Below are positions 8,600 through 15,434 of a stretch of DNA of 64,000 bases, piece by piece. The position numbers and the translations under genes were made by a program. Under the pieces are notes generated by a model. The model saw nothing but the letters and a program-made list of their open reading frames with translations. It did not search any database and was not told the origin of the DNA. Source of the stretch: Olsenella timonensis (lineage in GTDB: Bacteria > Actinomycetota > Coriobacteriia > Coriobacteriales > Atopobiaceae); contig NZ_LT635455.1 of the NCBI RefSeq assembly GCF_900119915.1, positions 124,001 to 188,000 on the forward strand, read 5' to 3'. Each line of letters begins with the position of its first letter. Positions within the stretch are counted from its first letter, which is position 1.

Positions 8600-9712
8600 A
8601 TGGAACCGGACGCCGTTGTTTCCACCCAAGAAGAGGACGAGAAAAACGAGTGCGCCGAGACGAACGGAGGCGCGGCAGCGAGCGACACCCTGTCACCCGA
8701 GAGTCCCGAACAGCCCGATGGAGCCCCACGACCACGAAAGAAGTGGCTTTTCCCACTAGCGGCGGGTCTCGTTGTACTCGTGCTGACGGTGTTTGCGCTT
8801 CCACAGGCCGGAAAGCCCCCGGTTGTCGTTCGCGAGCCCGGGGCCTGGCCGGACTTCCCCTACCTGGCATCGCTCGTCGATGAACCGGATGCGTTCGTGC
8901 GGGCGGTCAACAGCGAGGAGCTGAGCGACGCCTACCGACAGGCAAAGATGAGCGGCTCCTGGGACGACTCAATCGATGCGAGCATTGACATCGACGACCT
9001 CTCCAGCGGGGCGTCCGTCTCCTCCGGAAGCGAGCAGGCCGTCTTCAATGTCATCTTTACGGGGGATGGGAAGATTGACTACTTCCAGCTCATCTACTAT
9101 GGCGAGGAGGAGCCGACCATGCCCGTTGAGGCTGGTGGCGACTATGTCAGCCATATGACTGTCATGGCTGGTTTCCGGGGAGCGACTCTGGGCGTTGCTC
9201 CTCTCGATGACTTTCCCAAGGGGGCTGTCCAAACGGTCTATAACGAGTGTCGTCGGTCAAACAGCGTTGTCGAGGGGTTCCTGAGCTCCCCCGACGACCT
9301 TGCTGAGCGATGTGGCATCGACCCGGAGACGATTGTCGTGGAGAACGAGTGCTACGGCGTCGCCGACTGGAGGTCAGGCTACCTGCTGGCGTGCGCAGGA
9401 TACTACCAGGCGAGTGCTTCGAGTGAGATGCCCGTTGTGTTGACGGGAACAGCGTACGAGAAGAGGTTTGTCGCGGAGGAAGCCGAGGGGTCATACCTGA
9501 TGTCGCTGCAAAGCGCCGATCAGTTTGCCTTCACCTCGACAAAGGCGACGGATCTTGCCGTTCAGAATGCAGGCGTCTTCACCATTGCCTACGGAAGAAA
9601 CCTCGAGGACCCTGGTCAGGGCACTGAGAACGTTGAGAACACGATTGCGGGGCAGGCGACTGACTACGCGTTCTCGCTCTGGAGCTTTGCCGAGGGCAAG
9701 CCCACGACGTAG
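8600..9712 (+). CDS. single-pass membrane protein of unknown function
   Basis: The protein has 370 residues. The first ~45 are cytoplasmic, acidic and disordered-looking, followed by RPRKKW and one membrane helix at about 49-67, then an extracytoplasmic domain of ~300 residues. The ectodomain has an alternating strand pattern, a few Cys, and no motif I recognise. ATG 8600 follows AAAGGAGGAG. It belongs to the set of genes behind the GTTGGGAAA-type promoter and is probably cotranscribed with the next gene, 36 bases downstream. It resembles a sensor or substrate-binding membrane protein only in topology. Confidence 0.7.
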   Translation: MEPDAVVSTQEEDEKNECAETNGGAAASDTLSPESPEQPDGAPRPRKKWLFPLAAGLVVLVLTVFALPQAGKPPVVVREPGAWPDFPYLASLVDEPDAFVRAVNSEELSDAYRQAKMSGSWDDSIDASIDIDDLSSGASVSSGSEQAVFNVIFTGDGKIDYFQLIYYGEEEPTMPVEAGGDYVSHMTVMAGFRGATLGVAPLDDFPKGAVQTVYNECRRSNSVVEGFLSSPDDLAERCGIDPETIVVENECYGVADWRSGYLLACAGYYQASASSEMPVVLTGTAYEKRFVAEEAEGSYLMSLQSADQFAFTSTKATDLAVQNAGVFTIAYGRNLEDPGQGTENVENTIAGQATDYAFSLWSFAEGKPTT

Positions 9713-9748
9713 CAGTGGCTCTGACGCGCCCAGCTTAAGGAGCTTCGT

Positions 9749-10213
9749 ATGGACGAGAAGAACGACCTACGCATCAAGATTGTCATTGGAGTCGTAATAG
9801 CCCTCATTGTTTGCGCCTTCATTCCGTATGCGCACTGGGACACCGACATCGTTTCCGGACGGCTGGTGAGCGAGGGGACCATCGTGGATCGCGGCGACCG
9901 TTCACTTGCGGTACGTCTCTACACCATGTCGGCATCGGAGGACCTGATGGAGACAGGCACGTTTCTCCTGCTCGAGGGCTACGTCCCCGATGACGCCCAC
10001 CTGGGCCAGCGCGTGCGCATTGGCTACAGCTACTCCGAGGGGCTCTACGAGAACCCGAACCAGACCGTGCAGGTGTCCTACTACGTGGAGGACAATCTGC
10101 TCATGGGGTTTATTCTGGACCGGCTCATCCCATTCCAGAGCGCTGAGACGGACTTGCGGATCGTTGACGTGCGGTCCGACGGCTCGCCGCTTGTCTACAA
10201 CGTGGCAACATAG
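9749..10213 (+). CDS. small membrane-anchored protein of unknown function
   Basis: The protein has 154 residues with an N-terminal membrane helix at about 9-27 and a beta-rich ectodomain. The segment FLLLEGYVPDDAHLGQRVRIGYSYSE looks like a small beta-barrel or OB-like fold, but the assignment is weak. AAGGAG precedes ATG 9749. It is the likely second gene of the 8600 transcript and converges on the operon read from the other strand. Confidence 0.65.
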   Translation: MDEKNDLRIKIVIGVVIALIVCAFIPYAHWDTDIVSGRLVSEGTIVDRGDRSLAVRLYTMSASEDLMETGTFLLLEGYVPDDAHLGQRVRIGYSYSEGLYENPNQTVQVSYYVEDNLLMGFILDRLIPFQSAETDLRIVDVRSDGSPLVYNVAT

Positions 10214-10228
10214 AGTGCGGCGCGGGCG

Positions 10229-11098
10229 CTAGTTGTCCTCAGTGGTGTCATCTTGACGGCACTCGCCAATGAAGCCGAGGTAGCAGACTGCCTCATGCGT
10301 CTGCGCAGGGATGATGTCGTATACCGTCTCGGTTTCCGGCGTGGAAGTGAGATGGCCCCAAGAGCCAAGGCCCGCAACGTAGTATCCCGGCTGGTCCTCT
10401 GCCTGCATCTCTGAAATCATGTCGGCGTAATCCTGACAAAGTGTGCGAGAGGATATCCGACGGACGGCCGCAGTTTGTACGTGTGAGTTGTGCCTCAAAT
10501 GAGCAGTCGAATACGATCCGTCTTTCCGTCGAGTTAGGGTGCGACTATCTGATAGGGGCAGCGTGCAGGCAGCGTTGTACTGGGCGATGTAGGCGTTGAT
10601 GCAATCTGTCCAATCCTGGCCTACGTAGCAAGGACTGATATTGTCCATGGTGACGATGTAGTTCCCCGTGGGAACCTCGCGAGCGCTCGATGGGTCTATA
10701 TGTTCCGGCACATCAACCTTCTCCCAGCGCTCGGCTGTGGTCAGCGCAAACGCTATGAAGGCGACAAGGACGGCGGCGATGCAGCTGTTGATGATCACGA
10801 GCTTGCGCCCTCGTCCCACGCGCTTACGCTCCACTGCATCTGAGGGGCCGTCCGTCTGGTTCTCTTTGTTTTTCTCGACAATACTCGTCTCGCTCACGAC
10901 ACCACGTTCTCTGCCGCCGTCCTTTCCGGCCGCGTCCTCCCCGTCATTCATCTCTGTCGAAGTGTCTTCCTCGCGGTCTTTGTCCCGGCTACTCCCCGTA
11001 ACGGCGATTTTCTCCTCTTCGTCTTCGGGCTGCATCGTTCCGCACCAGCGGCACGCCCGCGCCTCGCCGATCTCTCCTCCGCACTTCACGCACTTCAT
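10229..11098 (-). CDS. zinc-ribbon membrane protein with Cys-bearing ectodomain
   Basis: The protein has 289 residues. It opens with a zinc ribbon (C3, C6, C16, C19 in MKCVKCGGEI and CRWCG), then a ~70-residue acidic/polar linker, one membrane helix at about 100-120, and an outside domain with several Cys (SPCYVGQDWTDC, TLCQDY, VCYLGF, GEC). I recognise no family. It is the last gene of an operon whose middle gene is a DsbA-like oxidoreductase, so its outside Cys residues could be substrates; this is inference. The start at 11098 follows GGAGG; an upstream in-frame start lacks one. Confidence 0.7.
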   Translation of the reverse strand: MKCVKCGGEIGEARACRWCGTMQPEDEEEKIAVTGSSRDKDREEDTSTEMNDGEDAAGKDGGRERGVVSETSIVEKNKENQTDGPSDAVERKRVGRGRKLVIINSCIAAVLVAFIAFALTTAERWEKVDVPEHIDPSSAREVPTGNYIVTMDNISPCYVGQDWTDCINAYIAQYNAACTLPLSDSRTLTRRKDGSYSTAHLRHNSHVQTAAVRRISSRTLCQDYADMISEMQAEDQPGYYVAGLGSWGHLTSTPETETVYDIIPAQTHEAVCYLGFIGECRQDDTTEDN

Positions 11099-11117
11099 GG
11101 CTCCTCCAATCCACGCG

Positions 11118-11795
11118 CTATACCAGCGCGTACACAAGTCCCGAGTGAAGCTTTCCGTCCGAGTAGAGCGAGGGAACCTCCGTGAGGTCCTCCGGGCTGC
11201 TCGTCTGTGCGTCCAGCAGCTCTTCGCGTTCGGCGGCGATGTCGTCCGCCGTCCAGCCCAGTCCGGTTCTCTCGTCGAGCCAGGCGAGAAGTGCCGTCTC
11301 GTCCAGGGTCACCCAGTCATCCTGCCGCCCGAACAGCTCGTCCTCCAGCGAGTCGAACCTCGTCGGGTCCTCTCGCCAGAGCCGGAGCATGTAGGCGGAG
11401 ACGAGCTCCTGGGTCGCAAAGCGGCCGCCGTTGCCGTCAAGGAAGTGCAGTCGTACGACGTTTGGTTGCGGCAGGCTGCTTGTTGCGTCTGCGCGTGCGG
11501 TGGCAAAGGCGGCGTGCACCTCGGCGCAGTAGGGGCAGGCATAGTTGGTGTAGAGGACGTACGTCTCCCCGGTGGCGGGCGTTGTCTCGAGCACGATGTC
11601 CGTCGGCTCTTCCCGATAGGCAAAGGCGCTTTGCTCAATCTCCACGAGATGCTCCCCTTGGCCGGGGATGATGCCGGTGCGCAGGGCAACGAGCGCCGCC
11701 ACGCCGAGAAGCGCGGCGTTCAGGACGACGAGGAGGGCCACCCAAGGGATCCTCCTTCGTGCCACTTGGCCAGCACTGTGGGCAGAGGGCTCCAT
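11118..11795 (-). CDS. membrane-tethered DsbA/thioredoxin-like oxidoreductase
   Basis: The protein has 225 residues. A signal anchor lies at about 17-38, then ETYVLYTNYACPYCAEVHAAF gives a thioredoxin-fold active site C87-P-Y-C90, matching the CPxC form of DsbA/DsbG and Thioredoxin_4 proteins. The helical insertion and the later VPSLYSDG segment (with a cis-Pro-like VP) fit DsbA. It should act on disulfides outside the membrane. It starts five bases after the stop of the upstream gene and ends 19 bases before the next start, so translation is likely coupled. No DsbB or VKOR partner is in the window. Confidence 0.8.
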   Translation of the reverse strand: MEPSAHSAGQVARRRIPWVALLVVLNAALLGVAALVALRTGIIPGQGEHLVEIEQSAFAYREEPTDIVLETTPATGETYVLYTNYACPYCAEVHAAFATARADATSSLPQPNVVRLHFLDGNGGRFATQELVSAYMLRLWREDPTRFDSLEDELFGRQDDWVTLDETALLAWLDERTGLGWTADDIAAEREELLDAQTSSPEDLTEVPSLYSDGKLHSGLVYALV

Positions 11796-11800
11796 GGCGA

Positions 11801-12139
11801 TTAGCTGTTGCGAAGGAAGCGGGTGCCGCAGTTCTCGCAGAACCAGCCGTCCTCCGGCAGCGGAGCGCCGCACTTCTTGCAGACCTGCGGCTTCTTGGGC
11901 TTGTCTGGGCCCGAGAGATCGGCGTCGTCATTGGAGCGGAACCACAGATAGAGCCCGAGGCCGGGCACGAGGGCGGCGAGCCAATAGACCATCAGCCAAC
12001 CAAAGAGCACAAGCCCGTTGTCCCCACCGCGCTTTGTCCGACGATAGGCGGTGCCAAAGGCAAGGTAGTACTGCGCCGCGTAGCACGCCGCGTACAAGGC
12101 GGCGAATACCCCGCCCACAATCGTACCGGAATCAGCCAT
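11801..12139 (-). CDS. two-helix membrane protein with C-terminal zinc ribbon
   Basis: The protein has 112 residues, with hydrophobic segments at about 5-27 and 43-66, then a C-terminal zinc ribbon (C87, C90, C101, C104; CKKCGAPLPEDGWFCENCG). This architecture is common in small actinobacterial membrane proteins of unknown role. ATG 12139 follows a perfect AAGGAGG; the longer frame upstream would overlap the promoter. It is the first gene of the operon 12139 to 10229. Confidence 0.75.
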   Translation of the reverse strand: MADSGTIVGGVFAALYAACYAAQYYLAFGTAYRRTKRGGDNGLVLFGWLMVYWLAALVPGLGLYLWFRSNDDADLSGPDKPKKPQVCKKCGAPLPEDGWFCENCGTRFLRNS

Positions 12140-12165
12140 CAGGACCTCCTTGAACGGATGGGGAC

Positions 12166-12200
12166 AGTGTATGACCGGCCGATTTAGCTGGTTTCCCAAT
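12166..12200 (-). promoter_or_regulatory. shared-type promoter, copy 2
   Basis: Read on the minus strand: ATTGGGAAA (12200-12192), 20 bases, TACACT (12171-12166). It lies 27 bases before the start at 12139. Confidence 0.65.
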
Positions 12201-12252
12201 ATGAGGTGCGGCGAGGCCCATTCTTGAAGAGCGGGCCGCGCCGATTGGGAAA
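12192..12252. repeat. 61-bp inverted-repeat region around copy 2 of the promoter motif
   Basis: TTTCCCAAT (12192-12200) faces ATTGGGAAA (12244-12252). Between them GGCCCATTCTT pairs with AAGAGCGGGCC (9 of 11) near 12216-12238. The second motif has no -10 box at 20 bases on its side. It may be an operator pair or a structured terminator for the gene ending at 12281. Confidence 0.45.
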
Positions 12253-12280
12253 TCTCGGTGAAGAGCGTGAGAGAGGGGCG

Positions 12281-12805
12281 TTAGCAAAACGAAAGACCGC
12301 ACGCAATCTGTGCATCGGCGAGGATTTCCTGCATGAGAGCCGTCGCTTCGTTGCATGCGTACTCGTCGTTGGACCCGCTGCCAAATTGGTACCCGCTATC
12401 TAGGCAGTCCCAAACGATTTCCAGAGTGCGGGAGAGCATCTGCTGTGCCTCGGCCTTTTGGCCGGGGGCCGCGATAAAGAAGCCGTTCGTTGCCACCCAT
12501 AGCATAAGAACCTCAGCGTCCATCGAGCTGTCCGTTGAAGTCTGGTAGAGGTACTTCATGTAGAGATCCCTGACTGCAGAGGCATGTCCATTGAGCTTGC
12601 CGTAGCTAAAGGAATCCCTCATTTCAGAGAGGTGTTCTTGGGCAGTAGAAAGGAGGGGAGAGTCCCTAAATGGGCAGATGTGGCGCGCGGAGTATGAATA
12701 GAGCTCGCTTATCAATCGACTTGGAGCCCTTATCTTAGCCAGCGGCCCGTGCCCCCTCTCGCGGACCAGATGAGCAACGCCGTTGCGAAAGTCTCTGCTG
12801 TCCAC
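12281..12805 (-). CDS. hypothetical protein
   Basis: The 174-residue protein looks soluble and largely helical, with no recognised motif. Cys residues cluster near the C-terminus (YACNEA, QIACGLSFC). It starts at GTG 12805, five bases after the stop of the small membrane protein upstream, with AAGGGG about nine bases before. It is the third gene of the transcript read from the promoter at 13.6 kb. Base composition is lower in G+C than the housekeeping genes nearby, suggesting accessory origin. Confidence 0.6.
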   Translation of the reverse strand: MDSRDFRNGVAHLVRERGHGPLAKIRAPSRLISELYSYSARHICPFRDSPLLSTAQEHLSEMRDSFSYGKLNGHASAVRDLYMKYLYQTSTDSSMDAEVLMLWVATNGFFIAAPGQKAEAQQMLSRTLEIVWDCLDSGYQFGSGSNDEYACNEATALMQEILADAQIACGLSFC

Positions 12806-12810
12806 TTAAC

Positions 12811-12987
12811 TCATCCCCTTCTGGCTCTCTCGTAGCAATACCAGCAGCCAAGAGCAAACGATGCAACGAGCAGGGGAACTCCCAGCGAAAGGGCGCTGAT
12901 TTCCGTTCCAGCAATTGTCCACCCCATAAGTCCGTAAACTGTCATAACTACGCCAGCAATAAAGAGAAGCTCGCAGAGGCACCCCAT
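12811..12987 (-). CDS. 58-residue two-helix membrane protein
   Basis: The frame encodes 58 residues with two hydrophobic stretches, LLFIAGVVMTVYGLMGW and SLGVPLLVASFALGCWY, ending in a basic tail CYERARRG. GAAAGGA lies eight bases before ATG 12987, and the stop is five bases before the GTG of the next gene. Tight spacing on both sides within one transcript supports a real gene. Function is unknown; a small subunit or regulator of the neighbouring membrane protein is possible. Confidence 0.6.
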   Translation of the reverse strand: MGCLCELLFIAGVVMTVYGLMGWTIAGTEISALSLGVPLLVASFALGCWYCYERARRG

Positions 12988-13047
12988 CAGATAAGTCCTT
13001 TCTTGGAACCGGTCGTTCTTATATCAAGCGGATGAGCGAGACAGCCT

Positions 13048-13569
13048 TTAATCAAGATGAGACCAAGCTCCGTCGGAGTCCAAGAACGCGTCAAGAAGAT
13101 TGGCTGAGATGCAGAGGGCAGCCTCGGACTTTTTTGGCGGCAGCTCGCTCGCGGCTAAGTTATACAAAGCAGGGAAGGTGGCACGCATCATGAACACCGT
13201 CTGGCTTGCCTCCGGTGTTCCAGTCCCCGTAAGGGGAACTCCTCTGTCGATGTACTCGCCAACTGCATATGCGTACACAGCTGCTAGTGGGATGTAGAGA
13301 TTCTTCTCCAGCGCTGTGCGATACAGCTGCATGGTATGGGAACTTGCGTGTGGCATAACCAAGTTATTCGCGATGGAATTCATTGCCTTGTCTGCCTTGC
13401 GCTCCGCCTCGGGCGATCCGTCGAATTTGCCCCAGCGTTCAATGGGCTCGATAAGGAACTGCTTGACAAGGGGGTTTTGGGAAACAGTCGAGTGAGCCTT
13501 GGCAGTTCCGACAATCTTGATAATTGAGACAATGATTGCAACGACGACAATGATGGCGATGATTTCCAT
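13048..13569 (-). CDS. hypothetical membrane-anchored protein
   Basis: The protein has 173 residues. An N-terminal membrane helix (MEIIAIIVVVAIIVSIIKIV) is followed by a helical soluble domain with no familiar motif. ATG 13569 follows GGGAGGACCAG. The longer GTG frame at 13611 overlaps the promoter's -10 box, so it is unlikely. It is first in a three-gene transcript with the 58-residue membrane protein and the 174-residue protein. Confidence 0.65.
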   Translation of the reverse strand: MEIIAIIVVVAIIVSIIKIVGTAKAHSTVSQNPLVKQFLIEPIERWGKFDGSPEAERKADKAMNSIANNLVMPHASSHTMQLYRTALEKNLYIPLAAVYAYAVGEYIDRGVPLTGTGTPEASQTVFMMRATFPALYNLAASELPPKKSEAALCISANLLDAFLDSDGAWSHLD

Positions 13570-13611
13570 CTGGTCCTCCCTACGACGGAACTTCGCTTCT
13601 TCGTTGCGCAC

Positions 13612-13646
13612 ATCTTAAGGTCGGCGGGGGATGCCCATTTCCCAAT
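13612..13646 (-). promoter_or_regulatory. shared-type promoter, copy 3
   Basis: Read on the minus strand: ATTGGGAAA (13646-13638), 20 bases, TAAGAT (13617-13612). It lies 43 bases before the start at 13569. Confidence 0.65.
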
Positions 13647-13687
13647 GAACGGGGCGCCATTCTCGGAGTAATTATGGGATCTCTTGA

Positions 13688-13724
13688 TCGATGTTGGAAT
13701 GTCTATGCATGCATAGGCATCGAT
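13688..13724. promoter_or_regulatory. nested palindromes between divergent units
   Basis: A perfect 14-bp palindrome CTATGCATGCATAG (13703-13716) lies inside a second inverted pair, ATCGATG (13688-13694) and CATCGAT (13718-13724). It sits between the promoter at 13.6 kb and the toxin-antitoxin pair, and could be a regulator site. Confidence 0.4.
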
Positions 13725-13766
13725 TGGCGGTACCCCAGCTTGGTGGGCAAACATGATAGAATTACA

Positions 13767-13789
13767 CCAGAATAACATCTGAATTCTGG
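13767..13789. promoter_or_regulatory. candidate antitoxin operator
   Basis: CCAGAAT (13767-13773) and ATTCTGG (13783-13789) form a perfect inverted repeat with a nine-base spacer, placed 12 bases before the antitoxin ATG and downstream of an ATAGAAT -10-like sequence. Phd/YefM antitoxins typically autorepress at such a site. Confidence 0.5.
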
Positions 13790-13801
13790 AAGGAATCTCC
13801 C

Positions 13802-14068
13802 ATGGTAATCAGGTCCTCGACCGCGCTCCGCAGCGATTACAACTCGATATCCGCGCTTGCTCACGAGACGGGCGAGCCTGTGTACATCACCAAAAACGGC
13901 GATGGCGATCTGGTCGTGATGAGCATCGAGGCGTTTGAGGGATACCGGCGCGACCTAGAGCAGCGCGCGGCCGTCCTCGAGGCGGAGGCGCGCAGGCTTG
14001 CGGGAGAGGCGACGTACAGCGTTGGCGAGGCGCGCAACATGCTGAAGGAGCGCTATGTCAGGTCGTGA
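13802..14068 (+). CDS. Phd/YefM-type antitoxin
   Basis: The protein has 88 residues. MVIRSSTALRSDYNSISALA, then EPVYITKNGDGDLVVMSIEAFE, is the Phd/YefM DNA-binding fold, followed by a charged helical tail that would wrap the toxin. The antitoxin should neutralise the RelE/ParE-like toxin and repress the operon. The toxin gene starts 14 bases before this gene's stop, typical of coupled type II pairs. GGAAGGAA precedes the ATG. Confidence 0.88.
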   Translation: MVIRSSTALRSDYNSISALAHETGEPVYITKNGDGDLVVMSIEAFEGYRRDLEQRAAVLEAEARRLAGEATYSVGEARNMLKERYVRS

Positions 14069-14363
14069 GCCGCGAATCCTCCAGTCTGCTTGGAATGATC
14101 TGGCCGGGATCGCGGATTACCTGATGCGCGCTTCTGGCGAGCGGACAGCCGAGGAAACAACCGACACGATTCTGGACACGATCGAGCTGCTGGGCGCTAC
14201 GCCGTTCCTGGGCCCGCTCCACCATGATCGCGTGTTGCAGCAGCTTGGGTATCGCAAGCTGGTGTGCGGCAAGTACGTGTGCGTCTATCGCATAGTTGAC
14301 GACATCCCCGTGGTGTACCGCGTGTTCCACGGGCGACAGAACTACGCCTGGCGCTTGACGTAG
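14055..14363 (+). CDS. RelE/ParE-type toxin
   Basis: The 102-residue protein has the RelE/ParE plasmid-stabilisation pattern. ILQSAWNDLAGIADYL opens the fold, and GYRKLVCGKYVCVYRIVDDI then VVYRVFHGRQNY forms the C-terminal sheet with the conserved Arg and terminal basic residues. Whether it is a ribosome-dependent mRNase (RelE) or a gyrase poison (ParE) cannot be told from sequence. It overlaps the antitoxin gene by 14 bases. Confidence 0.87.
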   Translation: MSGREPRILQSAWNDLAGIADYLMRASGERTAEETTDTILDTIELLGATPFLGPLHHDRVLQQLGYRKLVCGKYVCVYRIVDDIPVVYRVFHGRQNYAWRLT

Positions 14364-14424
14364 AACGAGCCAAACAGGGGAGTCGTTTGCCGAAGACTCC
14401 CGTGGGGCAGGGGGATGGCTTCCC

Positions 14425-15033
14425 TCACACCCACCAAGTCCACTCGGTGTAGCTGTCGTTAACGTCGATCTGGGGAACGCCCTCGTAGGAACCTATGTAG
14501 CCGGTGACGCTCACCCACGCGCCCCCGTCGTCGATGGCATTGAGCATCTTCTCGAACTCAGCGATGCGCTCGCCCCAGATGATCACTTGCGTTCGGTTTC
14601 CGTTGGGGTACGCGTTGCCAATGTTAACGAAGACGGGCATCCCGGGTGAGTTGACCGCTTGGTAGACCGAGGCAACGGGGCCAGCGATAGTCCCGTAGGT
14701 GCCAACCTTCGAGCCTGCGTTGTACCAGCGGTCGGCCTCGGGAATGGCGAGAAGATCGGGGTTGGTGGTGGGCCAGTTGGGGTCAAGCGGCTTGGGCTCC
14801 GCAACCTCGATTGGATCGTACTCGTACCCGAAGTCGTCTGCCCAGTCGTCGGTCCGCGCGGCGCGCGGCGAAGAGGCGTTCTGCTCGATAGCTGGCGAAT
14901 CGGTCTCTGCTGTCGCCTTGCTGCTGAGGCATCCGGAAAGCCCGATAAGCCATGGCAGCGCGTAGATGAGGAGCACAAAGATGGTGAGGCCGCGGTTCTC
15001 CCTGAACTCGTCTGACAGGGTCTTGTTTCCCAT
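14425..15033 (-). CDS. lipoprotein with a C-terminal OB-like domain
   Basis: The protein has 202 residues. A hydrophobic segment at about 17-33 ends in LSGC with Cys35, a valid lipobox, so it may be a lipoprotein rather than a simple anchored protein. A disordered linker follows, then a ~95-residue domain. There, TYGTIAGPVASVYQAV, VFVNIGNAYPN, TQVIIWGERIAEFEKML and WVSVTGYIGSYEGVPQIDV follow the strand order of an OB fold like those of tRNA_anti domains. A nucleic-acid or oligosaccharide ligand outside the cell is inference. It is downstream of the 68-residue protein in one transcript. Confidence 0.65.
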   Translation of the reverse strand: MGNKTLSDEFRENRGLTIFVLLIYALPWLIGLSGCLSSKATAETDSPAIEQNASSPRAARTDDWADDFGYEYDPIEVAEPKPLDPNWPTTNPDLLAIPEADRWYNAGSKVGTYGTIAGPVASVYQAVNSPGMPVFVNIGNAYPNGNRTQVIIWGERIAEFEKMLNAIDDGGAWVSVTGYIGSYEGVPQIDVNDSYTEWTWWV

Positions 15034-15093
15034 GGTCTTCTCCCTTTGGAAAAAGGCGCGGCAGGCGTGTTGCCCGGCCGCGCCCCAAGCTTC

Positions 15094-15300
15094 CTAGCGC
15101 TTGCCGCTCGGGCGCATGTAGAAGTTGCCCGACAACGTGCTCTGCGCCTTAGTGAAGCCGCCGAAGCTCTGCCCGACGTGCTGACTGGCGCGGGCGGGGG
15201 AGACGTAGGCACCGGTGCGGCCGTTGTAGAAGCCGCTGCCCGAGTAGCCGCTGTGCCCGTAGCTGCCGTGGCCGTGAGAAGCGTGTCCAGAGTAGCGCAT
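15094..15300 (-). CDS. 68-residue Gly/Ser/His/Tyr-rich protein
   Basis: The small protein is dominated by G, S, H and Y in its first half (for example YSGHASHGHGSYGHSGYSGS), with a basic C-terminus. It has no signal peptide or membrane helix. CAGGAGG lies seven bases before ATG 15300; the longer frame would run through the promoter -10 box. The composition suggests a disordered, possibly metal-binding or condensate-prone protein. It is first in a transcript with the OB-like lipoprotein. Confidence 0.6.
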   Translation of the reverse strand: MRYSGHASHGHGSYGHSGYSGSGFYNGRTGAYVSPARASQHVGQSFGGFTKAQSTLSGNFYMRPSGKR

Positions 15301-15364
15301 GATGTCCTCCTGATACGTGATCTGCCGTTTTCGGAAGCCCGGGTCCTTCCGTCTTGCTGAGGGC

Positions 15365-15399
15365 ATCGTATGTCGCTTTTGGGGGGCTCATTTCCCAAT
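15365..15399 (-). promoter_or_regulatory. shared-type promoter, copy 4
   Basis: Read on the minus strand: ATTGGGAAA (15399-15391), 20 bases, TACGAT (15370-15365). It lies 65 bases before the start at 15300. Confidence 0.65.
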
Positions 15400-15434
15400 G
15401 GAAGGCAACGGGAGGAGCCCTCGCGCCGTCCGCG

